From assembly GCA_965222175.1 (NCBI GenBank), contig OZ244938.1, positions 682,001 through 746,000 of the forward strand: 64,000 nucleotides of DNA, written 5' to 3'. The notes under the pieces were generated by a model. That model did not search any database. It was not told where the DNA came from and saw only the letters and a list, made by a program, of their open reading frames with translations. Below are positions 16,806-26,164 of the stretch, piece by piece. Position 1 is the stretch's first letter; every line of letters begins with the position of its first letter. A program made the translations under genes and the position numbers. Origin of the DNA: NORP240 sp965222175 (lineage in GTDB: Bacteria; Pseudomonadota; Gammaproteobacteria; Pseudomonadales; Pseudohongiellaceae).

Positions 16806-18767
16806 ATGAACGAATTTCCGATTTTTAAATCTCTTGCGACTCTGCTGCTGGCTTCACTGCTCACCGCCTGTGGTGGTGACAGTGAGCAGGCAGGGACGGA
16901 CGAGGTTCGGGATGTGACCGCAGAGGTGCAGGAGTTTTACGCCTCCAACCCGGATCTGATAACCATTGCCACCATCGATGACCTGCCCGCTGACCTGGAT
17001 TGGGAAGACGGCATGGATCAGCCGGAAATCGGCTCTTCGGAAGCCACCAAGGGCGGCACTTACTACGAATTGCTGGATGATTTCCCACCCACTCTTCGTA
17101 CCGTCGGTCCGGATTCCAACAGCTCGGCTCGATCCTGGATCGAAGGCTACTACGGCCTGACCTATGCCTGGCCACATCCCAATACCAACGAATTTATCCC
17201 CGGTATCGCCGAGGCCTGGGCCATCGACGAGGACCGCAAGTCCGTGTTCATCAGAATCAATCCGGCAGCCCGCTGGACAGATGGTGAGCCCATCACCACC
17301 GATGACGCCCTGTTCGCCTTCTTCTTCTATTATTCCGATTATATCCAGGCACCGTTTTCCACCAACTACTACAAGACCGAGTACACCAATATCACCGTGT
17401 ACGACGACTACACCTTTTCCATGTCGGTACCGAAGGTCAAGCCGGACATGGCTTCCCGGGTTCTGCAGATCGTCCCGGTACCCGAACATTTCTATGGCGA
17501 GCTGGGACCGGATTTTCCGGAACGCTACCAGTGGCGCTATGAACCCCACGCGGGGCCTTACTATATCGATCCGGACGAAATCAACATGGGCGTCAACATT
17601 GTGCTGCACCGTCTGGATGACTGGTGGGCCAAAGACATGAAGTATTTCCGCTATCGCTTCAATCCGGATCGGATAGTGCTCAATGTCGTGCGGGATCCGG
17701 CCAAGCGGTTTGAAGCGTTCCGGCGCGGCGATTCGGATATCCTGCGTATCGGCACAGCCGAAGCCTGGTACGACAACCTGCCTGACGATGACCCCGATGT
17801 CCAGAATGGCTATATCCACAAGACCACCTTCTACAACCAGGGTCCCCGCAGCAACTGGGGGCTGTGGATGAATTCGGCCCGGGAGCTGCTGGATAATCGC
17901 GATATCCGCCTGGGAATCCAGTACGCGGCCAACTGGGACCTGGTAATCAGGAGTTATTTCCGGGGGGATCCGGAACGGCTGCGAACCCAGGATGATGGCT
18001 ATCCGGAATTCTCGCATCCGACCCTTACCGCCAGGCCATTCGATATCGAGCTGGCGGAACAACACTTCGCCCGTGCCGGTTTTGACCGGCGGGGCCCTGA
18101 CGGGATCCTGGTTAACGCGGAAGGTCGGCGACTGGCGTTTACGCTGTCCACCATCTATGACCGCTTCGCCGACATCTTCACCATTCTCAAGGAGGAGGCG
18201 GCCAAGGCGGGCCTGGACCTGCGCATTGAAATCCTGGATGGAGCTGCCGGTTTTCGCAAGGCGCTGGAAAAACAGCACGAGATTTTCTTCGTGAGTTTTG
18301 CACCGACCATGGAAATGTATCCGCGCATGTGGGAGTACTTTCATTCCGACAATGCCTATGACCAGGCGTTCCTGGATGACGGCAGCGTCAACCCCGACCG
18401 CCGGCCCAAGCCGCAGACCAACAATCTGCAGAGTATCGCCATTCCGGAGCTGGATGTGCTGATTGACGAATACCAGAATTCCGACAACAAGGAACGCATG
18501 ATTGAACTGTCCCATCGCATCATGGAAATTCATCATGACTACGCGTCGTTTTCGCCGGGCTGGGTGGAGCCTTACTACCGGACCGCCTACTGGCGCTGGG
18601 TGCGCTGGCCGGAGGGCTTCAACTATCAGTACACTGCCCAGCCCCACGAGTTGTTCGTTCACTGGATCGACGAGGAACGTAAAGCCGAGACCGAGACAGC
18701 CATGCGCGACGGCCGCAGTTTTGAACCGCATATCGAGGTGTATGATCAATACCGTACCAGTCCCTGA
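16806..18767 (+). CDS. YejA-like peptide-binding lipoprotein, first copy
   Basis: Family 5 binding protein, 653 residues. The start at 16806 is chosen for its AGGAGA site and lipoprotein signal (LLLASLLTACGG, lipobox LTAC); in-frame codons extend upstream into the permease gene but are not used. The mature part opens with a Ser/Asp/Glu-rich linker and then 'ASNPDLITIATIDDLPADLD'. YejA-type landmarks are GGTYYELLDDFPPTLRTVGP, 'FNPDRIVLNVVRDPAKRFEA' and 'RSNWGLWMNSARELLDNRDI'. Anchored in the inner membrane facing the periplasm, it should deliver peptides to the YejBE-like channel. The next gene is a close paralogue. Confidence 0.92.
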   Translation: MNEFPIFKSLATLLLASLLTACGGDSEQAGTDEVRDVTAEVQEFYASNPDLITIATIDDLPADLDWEDGMDQPEIGSSEATKGGTYYELLDDFPPTLRTVGPDSNSSARSWIEGYYGLTYAWPHPNTNEFIPGIAEAWAIDEDRKSVFIRINPAARWTDGEPITTDDALFAFFFYYSDYIQAPFSTNYYKTEYTNITVYDDYTFSMSVPKVKPDMASRVLQIVPVPEHFYGELGPDFPERYQWRYEPHAGPYYIDPDEINMGVNIVLHRLDDWWAKDMKYFRYRFNPDRIVLNVVRDPAKRFEAFRRGDSDILRIGTAEAWYDNLPDDDPDVQNGYIHKTTFYNQGPRSNWGLWMNSARELLDNRDIRLGIQYAANWDLVIRSYFRGDPERLRTQDDGYPEFSHPTLTARPFDIELAEQHFARAGFDRRGPDGILVNAEGRRLAFTLSTIYDRFADIFTILKEEAAKAGLDLRIEILDGAAGFRKALEKQHEIFFVSFAPTMEMYPRMWEYFHSDNAYDQAFLDDGSVNPDRRPKPQTNNLQSIAIPELDVLIDEYQNSDNKERMIELSHRIMEIHHDYASFSPGWVEPYYRTAYWRWVRWPEGFNYQYTAQPHELFVHWIDEERKAETETAMRDGRSFEPHIEVYDQYRTSP

Positions 18768-18797
18768 GCACGACGATTTACGAAACGGGAGAATGCC

Positions 18798-20774
18798 ATG
18801 ACCAATCGGGTAAATACGCTTGCCGCGATAGCCGTAAGCCTGTTGCTCACCGCCTGTGGCGGCGAGTCATCAGACAGTGCGGATCAGACCGTGCAGAGCA
18901 TCCAGGCGGAGAAGGAGGCGTTCTACGCCGCCAACCCGGACCGTTTTCGATTCCGCACACCGGCAGATCTGCCGGCGGACCTGGAATGGGAAGATGGCAT
19001 GGACTTGCCGGAGATCGGCTCCCCGGAAGCGGTGAAAGGCGGCACCTACTACGATTCCATCGCGGATTTTCCACCAACCCTGAGGACTTATGGCCCGGAT
19101 GGCAACAGCTCGTTTCGTCGCTGGATCTACGACGACGTGGGCATGATGCTGGCCCACCGCCACCCCAACGACTTCGACTATTATCCGGGCATTCTCGAGT
19201 CATGGGCCGTATCGGAGGAAGACAACACGGTCTACATGAGAATCGATCCCGCTGCCCGCTGGACCGATGGTGAGCCGATTACCGCAGACGACATGGTGTT
19301 TACCATGTTTTTCGGCATGTCCGAGTACATCAACGACCCGTGGCAGAATAATTACTGGAACAACGAGTTCACTCACGTTACCAGGTTCGATGAACTGACC
19401 TTTGCCTACGGCGTGCCCGAGATCAGGCTGGACACGCTGGGCGTGGCCATGGAAATTTTCCCGGTACCCGAGCACTTTTTCGATGAACTGGGCCCTGATT
19501 ACACGGAACGATACCAGTGGCGATTTGTACCCACTGCCGGACGCTGGGAAATCAGGGAAGAGAATATCGACATGGGCACGAACATCGTGCTGACCGCCGT
19601 GGAGGACTGGTGGGCAAAGGACAAAAAATTCTGGCGGTACCGGTTCAATCCCGACCGCGTCAATCTTACCGTGGTGCGGGACCCGGCCAAGCGGTTTGAA
19701 CTGTTCCGTACCGGCGACGTGGATATGTTTGCCATTGCCACCCCGGACTTCTGGTACGACTTTCTCAGTAACGACGATCCGGACGTGGCTAACGGCTATA
19801 TCCACAAGGTGCAGTTTTACAACTACGGGCCGCGGAGTAACTGGGGACTGTGGATGAACTCATCACGACCCCTGCTGGACAACCGGGATATCAGGCTGGG
19901 CATTCAGTACGCGGCCAACTGGGACCTGGTTATCCGGAACTACTTTCGTGGCGACATGGACAGGTTGCGGACCCAGCATGATGGTTATGGCGAATTCACC
20001 CATCCTGACCTGACCGCCAGGCCTTTCGATATCACCAGGGCCATGGAGCATTTTGCCCGGGCTGGATTTGACCGGTCCGGTCCGGACGGAATACTGATGA
20101 ACGGGCAGGGGCAGGGGCAGGGGCAGGGGCAGGGGCAGCGGCTGTCGTTCACGCTGTCGACACACTATGACCGTTTTGCCGATATTTTCACCATTCTCAA
20201 GGAAGAAGCGCTCAAGGCCGGGCTGGAATTCCGTATCGAAATTCTTGATTCGGCAGCGGGTTTTCGCAAGGCCCAGGAAAAGCAGCATGACATTTATTTC
20301 GTCAGTTTCAATTCGGCCCTGGAGCCCCTGCCCAGGTACTGGGATTTTCTCCATTCCGACAACGCCTACGACGACGCCTTCCTGGAGGACGGCAGCGTCA
20401 ATCCGCAGCGCAGTGTCAAACCGCAGACCAACAACCTGCAGAGTGTTGCGGATTTCGAGCTGGATGCGCTTATCGAACGCTATGATAATTCCACCGACCC
20501 CCACGAGCTGCAGGAGCTGTCCCACCGGTTGCAGGAGCTGCACTATGAGTACGCTTCATTCAGCCCGGGGTTTGTGCAGCCGTTTTACTGGCACAGTTAC
20601 TGGAACTGGGTGAAGTGGCCGGAGGGTTTCAATTATCGCTACTCGAAGCGGGGAGATCAGTTCATGGTGCACTGGATAGACCAGGAACAGAAGCGCGAAA
20701 CACTGGCGGCCCGACGTGCCGGTCGACGCTTACAGCCTCATATCGAGGTCTACGATCAGTTCCGCAATCCATAG
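18798..20774 (+). CDS. YejA-like peptide-binding lipoprotein, second copy with Gly-Gln repeat
   Basis: Tandem paralogue of the preceding protein (658 residues; lipobox LLTACGG). The two align along their whole length, for example GGTYYDSIADFPPTLRTYGP and 'RSNWGLWMNSSRPLLDNRDI'. At residues ~436-447 it carries six Gly-Gln dipeptides where copy 1 has only a short turn (NAEGRR), encoded by six perfect GGGCAG units. The linker sits between conserved strands in the C-terminal lobe. Two binding proteins for one channel usually widen the substrate range; that is inference. A good AGGAG-like site is absent, but GGGAGA lies 8 bp upstream. Confidence 0.92.
   Translation: MTNRVNTLAAIAVSLLLTACGGESSDSADQTVQSIQAEKEAFYAANPDRFRFRTPADLPADLEWEDGMDLPEIGSPEAVKGGTYYDSIADFPPTLRTYGPDGNSSFRRWIYDDVGMMLAHRHPNDFDYYPGILESWAVSEEDNTVYMRIDPAARWTDGEPITADDMVFTMFFGMSEYINDPWQNNYWNNEFTHVTRFDELTFAYGVPEIRLDTLGVAMEIFPVPEHFFDELGPDYTERYQWRFVPTAGRWEIREENIDMGTNIVLTAVEDWWAKDKKFWRYRFNPDRVNLTVVRDPAKRFELFRTGDVDMFAIATPDFWYDFLSNDDPDVANGYIHKVQFYNYGPRSNWGLWMNSSRPLLDNRDIRLGIQYAANWDLVIRNYFRGDMDRLRTQHDGYGEFTHPDLTARPFDITRAMEHFARAGFDRSGPDGILMNGQGQGQGQGQGQRLSFTLSTHYDRFADIFTILKEEALKAGLEFRIEILDSAAGFRKAQEKQHDIYFVSFNSALEPLPRYWDFLHSDNAYDDAFLEDGSVNPQRSVKPQTNNLQSVADFELDALIERYDNSTDPHELQELSHRLQELHYEYASFSPGFVQPFYWHSYWNWVKWPEGFNYRYSKRGDQFMVHWIDQEQKRETLAARRAGRRLQPHIEVYDQFRNP
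20103..20138 (+). repeat. Hexanucleotide microsatellite (GGGCAG)x6
   Basis: Six perfect copies of GGGCAG inside the second binding-protein gene, encoding (Gly-Gln)6. Being a multiple of three, copy-number slippage would change linker length without shifting frame. The homologous position in the neighbouring paralogue has no repeat. Confidence 0.95.
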
Positions 20775-20780
20775 CACGCC

Positions 20781-21773
20781 ATGTCCGCGACGCTTCTTCG
20801 AGTCAACAACCTGATTACCGAATTCGACACCGACGAGGGACGGGTGCGTGCTGTCGATGATGTCAGTTTCAGCGTGGATACCGGTGAAACCCTGGGTATC
20901 GTCGGCGAATCCGGGTGTGGCAAGAGCGTCACTGCACTTTCCATCATGCGCCTGCTGCCGCAGCCCATGGGTCATATCATGGGCGGAGAAATCCTGTTGC
21001 GTGGCGAAGACCTGACCGGCGTCACCCTGGGCCGCATGGAGGAAATCCGTGGCGGCAGTATCGGCATGGTTTTCCAGGAGCCCATGACCGCGTTGAATCC
21101 GGTTCACACCATCGGCAGGCAGCTTACCGAAGTGCTGTACCTGCATAAAAAAACCAGCAAGCAGCAGGCCACCCGGGAAGCAGTGGAAATGCTGGACAAG
21201 GTCGGCATCCCGTCGCCGGACCTGCGCCTGGGAGAATATCCCCACCAGCTGTCCGGCGGTATGCGCCAGCGGGTGGTGATCGCCATGGCACTGGCCTGCA
21301 AGCCCAGCCTGCTCATCGCCGATGAGCCCACAACCGCGCTGGATGTCACCATTCAGGCCCAGATACTGGAATTGATCAAGGAACTGCAGTACGAAATGGG
21401 GATGGCCGTCATCCTCATCACTCACGACCTGGGAGTCATCGCCGAAACCTCCAATTCAGTAGTGGTGATGTACGCGGGACGGGTTGCCGAACAGGGCACG
21501 GTTTACGATATCTTCGATCGGCCGCGCCATCCTTATACACAGGGTTTGCTGGCATCGATCCCGCGGCTGGATACCGAGCCGAAATCGGAACTGCCGATCA
21601 TCAGGGGGATGGTGCCCGGATTACAGGATCTGCCCGAGGGATGCCGGTTCGAGAATCGCTGTCCCCATCGCATCGACGCCTGCACCCGCCATGCCCCGCG
21701 ACTGGAAAAAATGCGGGGCATGCACGGTGTCGCCTGTATCCGCTGGAAAGAAATCATGGAATCAAACGGGTAA
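20781..21773 (+). CDS. Peptide ABC transporter ATPase (OppD/DppD-like, YejF N-half equivalent)
   Basis: 330 residues with Walker A GESGCGKS, signature LSGGMRQR, Walker B LLIADEPTTALD and H-loop LITHDLG. The C-terminal oligopeptide-transporter motif (EGCRFENRCPHRIDAC) is present. It lies 6 bp after the second binding protein. In E. coli YejF is a single fused double ATPase, whereas here the two halves are separate genes as in Opp/Dpp systems. Confidence 0.92.
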   Translation: MSATLLRVNNLITEFDTDEGRVRAVDDVSFSVDTGETLGIVGESGCGKSVTALSIMRLLPQPMGHIMGGEILLRGEDLTGVTLGRMEEIRGGSIGMVFQEPMTALNPVHTIGRQLTEVLYLHKKTSKQQATREAVEMLDKVGIPSPDLRLGEYPHQLSGGMRQRVVIAMALACKPSLLIADEPTTALDVTIQAQILELIKELQYEMGMAVILITHDLGVIAETSNSVVVMYAGRVAEQGTVYDIFDRPRHPYTQGLLASIPRLDTEPKSELPIIRGMVPGLQDLPEGCRFENRCPHRIDACTRHAPRLEKMRGMHGVACIRWKEIMESNG

Positions 21774-21777
21774 TCGG

Positions 21778-22791
21778 ATGGACGACCCCAACGCACCTCT
21801 GCTTCAGGTTCGCGAACTCAAGATGCACTTCCCGGTGAAGGAAGGCATTCTCATGCGCGCGGCGAAGTACAACAAGGCGGTTGACGGAGTCAGTCTGACT
21901 ATCGCTCCCGGGGAAACCCTGGGCCTGGTGGGTGAATCCGGCTGTGGCAAATCCACCCTGGGTCGCTGCATTACCCGCCTGTACGATCCCACCGGCGGCC
22001 AGATTCTCTTTAACGGTCACGATATCACCCATATCAAGGGCAGGGACCTGATCCCCTATCGCCAGAACATCCAGATGATTTTCCAGGACCCCATGGAGTC
22101 TCTCAACTCCCGGCACACCGTGGGTGATATCCTGGCGGAACCGTTTATCATTCACAGGATCGGTAATCGGAAATCCCGTCAGAAGCGGGTGGCGGAACTG
22201 CTGGAAATCGTCGGTCTGCCGGCGAGGTCGGTGACACGCTTTCCCTTCGAGTTCTCCGGTGGCCAGCGTCAGCGCATCGGCATCGCCAGGGCCATCGCGC
22301 TGAATCCCAAGCTGATTATCTGTGATGAACCGGTTTCCGCGCTGGACGTTTCCATTCAGAGCCAGATCATGAACCTGCTGGTTGATCTGCAGAAAGAATT
22401 CAATCTGTCCTACCTGTTTATCGCCCACGACCTGGCGGTGGTCAAGCATGTCTCTGATCGGATAGCCATCATGTACCTGGGCAAGATCGTGGAAGAGGGG
22501 CCGGGTCAATCAATTTATGCCCATGCCAGTCACCCCTATACCAAATCGCTGATCTCGGCAATCCCCGTCCCCGACCCCCGGCATCATTCCCAGCGCCAGG
22601 TGCTCACCGGCGATGTACCTTCACCCATCGACCCACCAAAGGGCTGTCGTTTCCATCCCCGGTGCCCACAGGTAATGGCCGAGTGCAATGCCAGCGAACC
22701 GCGGCTGCTTCCGCTGAAAGATCAGCCGGAGGAATACGATGCGCGCACCGGTAAGGGCCAGCAGCTGGTTTCCTGCTTTCTTTACAAGTGA
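21778..22791 (+). CDS. Peptide ABC transporter ATPase (OppF/DppF-like, YejF C-half equivalent)
   Basis: 337 residues from the ATG at 21778, 4 bp after the preceding stop; the frame is open further upstream but inside the previous gene. Walker A GESGCGKS, signature FSGGQRQR, Walker B LIICDEPVSALD, H-loop FIAHDLA. It contains the N-terminal extension 'VKEGILMRAAKYNKAVDGVS' typical of OppF/DppF, and the C-terminal cysteines (GCRFHPRCPQVMAEC). It completes the second importer. Confidence 0.93.
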   Translation: MDDPNAPLLQVRELKMHFPVKEGILMRAAKYNKAVDGVSLTIAPGETLGLVGESGCGKSTLGRCITRLYDPTGGQILFNGHDITHIKGRDLIPYRQNIQMIFQDPMESLNSRHTVGDILAEPFIIHRIGNRKSRQKRVAELLEIVGLPARSVTRFPFEFSGGQRQRIGIARAIALNPKLIICDEPVSALDVSIQSQIMNLLVDLQKEFNLSYLFIAHDLAVVKHVSDRIAIMYLGKIVEEGPGQSIYAHASHPYTKSLISAIPVPDPRHHSQRQVLTGDVPSPIDPPKGCRFHPRCPQVMAECNASEPRLLPLKDQPEEYDARTGKGQQLVSCFLYK

Positions 22792-22827
22792 TGTCAATTG
22801 TAGTGTGCTGAATAGGTAATCGGGGTC

Positions 22828-22850
22828 AAACAACTCTTGCTCTGTTGTTT
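22828..22850. terminator. Weak hairpin between convergent genes
   Basis: AAACAAC and GTTGTTT form a 7-bp stem with a 9-nt loop between the end of the transporter operon and the convergent carotenoid oxygenase gene. There is no long T tract, so this is only a candidate bidirectional terminator. Confidence 0.3.
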
Positions 22851-22928
22851 AGTTAATGGTCAGCCCGAACGGGGCGACATCGTCGAACTTCAGGAATCCG
22901 CGGTCGAAGACGGTTTACCGGAGGTTAC

Positions 22929-24392
22929 CTAGGCAGCAACGAAACACCCGTGAAATCCCAGCGTCAGGCAGCGCTCCATTTCCGCAACAACGATTGGCCC
23001 GTCGGCGAGGGCGTCACTGCGCAGAATGGCAATACCCGTGCTCTCTTTCTGGTAATTGAGAAAGCTGTGCAGGATATAGCCGTCGGTACTGTTGGCTCCA
23101 GTCGGAATGAATTGCGGTTCCTCCACGATTAAACCAGGCCCGTAATCGTATCGCTGTTGCCTGCCTGTTTCCGGGTCTACCAGCGCGATAGTCGACTGTA
23201 ACGAGCCTTCCCGCTCGCGCTGATCGCTGACGCCCAACACCGCCTGTGGCCGGAAGGGATGGCGGCGGTCGAAACCCGGGAATTCCAGATTCGTGCCCAG
23301 GTCGTCGATCACTGCCATACCTTTGGCGAGATCAATCTCGTAGCGCATGAGGCGTGTGTCGTCTTCATACGGCCCTGAAAGCCCTTTGGCGAGACGGGCC
23401 ATGCCGTGGGTCATAAACCGGCTGTTCCGGTACTGGGCTGCCGTGAATATAATTTTCCCGTTTTCTTCCCAGCCATTGCCGAAGTGAAAGACAAAGACAG
23501 GTGGCACCTCGATCACCTTTTTCAGACTCAGATCCTGCTTATTGAATATCATCAGTTGACTGGGTCGATCCGGTTCCCAGCGAAAGCGATCCACAAATGT
23601 GTCGCCATCATGGGCCACCGCCGAGCTGTTCAGAAAAATCAGGTAGTTGGGCGTAAGCACGAAATCGTGCTGGTAGCCGCCGAACTCCTGTCGAAACACG
23701 GAGCTGTTCTTGAGCCGGCCATTGGCAGCAATGTGATAGATAACCAGTGCATTGATACCCGGAATCGGTAATGAGCCAAAGTTCCATAGATCGCCGTTTT
23801 CATCGAAGCGAGGGTGCGCGGAGAACGGCGCGCCGGCCAGTTCGTCACTCCAATCGCGAATTCCCCGGGTAGCCAGCGACGCCGGATCAATACTGTAAGC
23901 AGACCCGCCCTCCCACAGCGCCAGCAGTTCGTTCCCGAAAGGCTGTACGTTGATGTTGGCCACGTTGGACGAGTTATTGTTACGCGGCGGCAGGGCACCA
24001 TTGATTTTCGTTCCTGCACCGTTGTAGAGGATGCGCCCGGCAGCTTCCTCGGCCAGATATTTTTGAGTACGCACGAAGCGGCCCCGATGGCTGACGCCTC
24101 TGCCGTCGAGGGCAAAGGCCTGAATCATGCCGTCGGGATCGAACCAGTGGCCGTAGCGTTGACCCGCCCGTTCGAACAGAGCCGGACCGTTACGGTATAA
24201 GGTGCCGTGGCAGGCGTCGGGGATTCTGCCACTAACTTGCATTGCTTTCTCAGGTAGATCATGTTTCAGGCCCCGGAAGGCAATCGCCCAGGGGGATCGC
24301 TCGGGGTCGGGCTGACCCGCAGCCAGCACCGGGTTAATCAAAGTGGCGGAACAACCGGCCAGTAGGGCTTGTGTAAATTCACGTCGATTCAT
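22929..24392 (-). CDS. Carotenoid oxygenase (RPE65/CCD family), Tat-exported
   Basis: 487 residues. The N-terminus MNRREFTQALLAGCSATLIN is a twin-arginine-type signal, so the enzyme is probably exported folded with its iron. The seven-bladed propeller family is shown by 'GTLYRNGPALFERAGQRYGH', 'WFDPDGMIQAFALDG' and four well-placed histidines that would bind non-heme Fe(II): His193 (SAHPRF), His242 (YQHDFVLT), His303 (FHFGNGW) and the one in the C-terminal GFHGCF. Such enzymes cleave carotenoids or related stilbenes with O2. The substrate is unknown. It lies 5 bp after the DUF2141 gene on the same strand, so they are likely co-transcribed. Confidence 0.9.
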   Translation of the reverse strand: MNRREFTQALLAGCSATLINPVLAAGQPDPERSPWAIAFRGLKHDLPEKAMQVSGRIPDACHGTLYRNGPALFERAGQRYGHWFDPDGMIQAFALDGRGVSHRGRFVRTQKYLAEEAAGRILYNGAGTKINGALPPRNNNSSNVANINVQPFGNELLALWEGGSAYSIDPASLATRGIRDWSDELAGAPFSAHPRFDENGDLWNFGSLPIPGINALVIYHIAANGRLKNSSVFRQEFGGYQHDFVLTPNYLIFLNSSAVAHDGDTFVDRFRWEPDRPSQLMIFNKQDLSLKKVIEVPPVFVFHFGNGWEENGKIIFTAAQYRNSRFMTHGMARLAKGLSGPYEDDTRLMRYEIDLAKGMAVIDDLGTNLEFPGFDRRHPFRPQAVLGVSDQREREGSLQSTIALVDPETGRQQRYDYGPGLIVEEPQFIPTGANSTDGYILHSFLNYQKESTGIAILRSDALADGPIVVAEMERCLTLGFHGCFVAA

Positions 24393-24397
24393 GGAGC

Positions 24398-24880
24398 TTA
24401 CCTCAGGCGGATGGTGATCTGGGTGTCGTTACTGATTTTTACGGCAGCGTCGCTGAAGCTGGCCGGGCCGAAGTGCCCGGCATTGTTACTGAACCCGTAA
24501 CCCTCCTGGGGCAGTCCCAGCGCATTAGCGTCGAGCTTGCCGTTACCGTTGGCGTCGTGAAACAGTTTGACGGCGTAATCCCCGGGCGGCAGGTCATGGA
24601 GTGTGAATCGCAGGGTGTCGGCAATGACCCGACTCTGACCGGCCATCAGTGGGCTTTTGTTAGCGGTGTAACGGGTTTCACTGTCGTAAACAGTCCAGAG
24701 CACTAAACCGTTCAACTCGGTGATGTTCTCCACCGTGACACCGAAATCCGCGGCGTGCAAGGGCAGGGCAGCCACGGCTGTCAGCAGTGGTGCTACCAGT
24801 CTGGCGAGCACGAACTTCAACGAATGATGACTTGGATGCTGGTGTGATCGAATGGCAGGCTGTAAGAATTGTGAATGCAT
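24398..24880 (-). CDS. DUF2141 secreted protein
   Basis: 160 residues with a long N-terminal region ending in a signal peptide (VAPLLTAVAALPLHAAD). The mature domain matches DUF2141: 'GLVLWTVYDSET', 'LRFTLHDLPPGDYAVKLFHD', then 'ANGNGKLDANALGLPQEGYG', and a terminal strand TQITIRLR. The fold is an immunoglobulin-like sandwich of unknown function, often found beside carotenoid or lipid-related genes. It is first of the two-gene unit with the carotenoid oxygenase and is transcribed divergently from the two-component system. Confidence 0.88.
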   Translation of the reverse strand: MHSQFLQPAIRSHQHPSHHSLKFVLARLVAPLLTAVAALPLHAADFGVTVENITELNGLVLWTVYDSETRYTANKSPLMAGQSRVIADTLRFTLHDLPPGDYAVKLFHDANGNGKLDANALGLPQEGYGFSNNAGHFGPASFSDAAVKISNDTQITIRLR

Positions 24881-24947
24881 GAGTTATCTCCCTGTTGAGT
24901 GTTCACATTGTGGTGAAACCAGATTCCTGGTACAGGTGAGAAAAGTA

Positions 24948-24977
24948 ATGACTTCAGTCTGCTAAAACCATGACTTC
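24948..24977. promoter_or_regulatory. Paired ATGACTTC sites between divergent transcripts
   Basis: ATGACTTC occurs at 24948-24955 and 24970-24977, 22 bp apart (about two helical turns, so on the same DNA face). The position is the divergent control region between DUF2141/carotenoid oxygenase and the two-component genes. They could be sites for the adjacent LuxR-type regulator; this is inference. Confidence 0.3.
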
Positions 24978-25018
24978 TGGCAGGGGACTGCCTGACCGTG
25001 CTGAGCTAAACTGTTTCA

Positions 25019-26164
25019 ATGGAAAATTCTGAACAGCAGCAGGCTGATATCGCCGGGTTGTCCGCAAGGGAAAATCATCTCCTCGTTGCCAGCGGAGTGC
25101 TGGCTATTGCATTGACCGGCGGCTTCGCAGGCCGGACCTTCGGTTTCTGGCCCGGAAGTCTGCTTTACCTGGCCTTTGCTGCGGTTTTCGTGACAATTAT
25201 CTATGCTGTTCGGCTGCAGTTAAGCGACCGCGTGCGGCGCTATGGGCTCGGTATTCTGGTGCTGTTGTCTGTGCTCACCTGGTTTGTTACGCCAATGGAC
25301 ATCAGCCTGATCCTGACCGTCGTGGTAATGGCAGAGGCGCCTGCCATTCTTTCCCGTCGTACCACCTGGTTGCTGATGCTGGCGATCAACGTGGCATTTC
25401 TCGCAGTGTTTCTGGGCTATTGGCAGGCTCAAGATGTACTTGGCACCTGGCTCTCCATGGTGGCGTTACAGGCTTTTGCGGCAACATCCAGTCTGGCGCG
25501 GGTGCAGGAGGCGGCCTTGAAACAGCAGTTGGTGAAGCAGAACCGGCAATTGAAGTCGGCGCGCAGCGCGCTGGCCAGGCAGAGCCAGGTGGAAGAGCGA
25601 TTGCGGATCGCCGGCGATCTCCATGACGGTATCGGACACCAGCTTACGGCGCTGCGACTGCAGCTTGAAGCAATAGCGCAATCAGTCCCTGATGAACTGA
25701 AGCCACAGGTTGCGGCCAGTCAGCAGCTTAGCGGTGACCTGCTTGAGAACATCCGGTCAATCGTTAAACGTATGGCCACCGAAAAGTTCCCGACGCTGGA
25801 TGAGTTGATAAGAAAGATTGACGCAGAAACACCCGGCCTGCAAATAACTCTACATGGTGAATTGCCATCGCTGAGCACGGAGCTGGAGCAACAGTTGGCG
25901 TCTTGTGTTCAGGAAGGAATCAGCAATGCGATACGCCATGGCAAGGCAACCTGTATTGATATCGGTTTCAGCAAGAGTGGCGTCGTCATCGACGATAACG
26001 GTGAGGGTGTTGAAGAGGGGCTCGAACCGGGATTCGGTCTGCGAAACCTGATGACTCGCCTGGAACCTTTCAACGGACAGATACACCTTAAGCCGCGTGA
26101 GCCTCGTGGATCACGGCTTAGCATTACTGTGGATACCAGATTCCAGGGAGGGGCATCCACATGA
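25019..26164 (+). CDS. Sensor histidine kinase (NarL/DesK-type, HisKA_3)
   Basis: 381 residues: about five or six membrane helices (residues 20-155), a short coiled coil, then the HisKA_3 dimerisation domain with phospho-acceptor His202 in GDLHDGIGHQLTALRLQLEA. The ATPase domain shows the N-box (QEGISNAIRHGKA) and G boxes (IDDNGEGVEEG, GFGLRNLMTRL). There is no large periplasmic domain, so the signal is probably sensed in the membrane. It overlaps the response-regulator start by 4 bp. Confidence 0.93.
   Translation: MENSEQQQADIAGLSARENHLLVASGVLAIALTGGFAGRTFGFWPGSLLYLAFAAVFVTIIYAVRLQLSDRVRRYGLGILVLLSVLTWFVTPMDISLILTVVVMAEAPAILSRRTTWLLMLAINVAFLAVFLGYWQAQDVLGTWLSMVALQAFAATSSLARVQEAALKQQLVKQNRQLKSARSALARQSQVEERLRIAGDLHDGIGHQLTALRLQLEAIAQSVPDELKPQVAASQQLSGDLLENIRSIVKRMATEKFPTLDELIRKIDAETPGLQITLHGELPSLSTELEQQLASCVQEGISNAIRHGKATCIDIGFSKSGVVIDDNGEGVEEGLEPGFGLRNLMTRLEPFNGQIHLKPREPRGSRLSITVDTRFQGGAST

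Noticed and set aside
16854..18749. 631-codon minus-strand ORF
   Set aside because: It is the antisense shadow of the first YejA-like gene; composition is typical of antisense frames in GC-rich DNA and no domain is visible.
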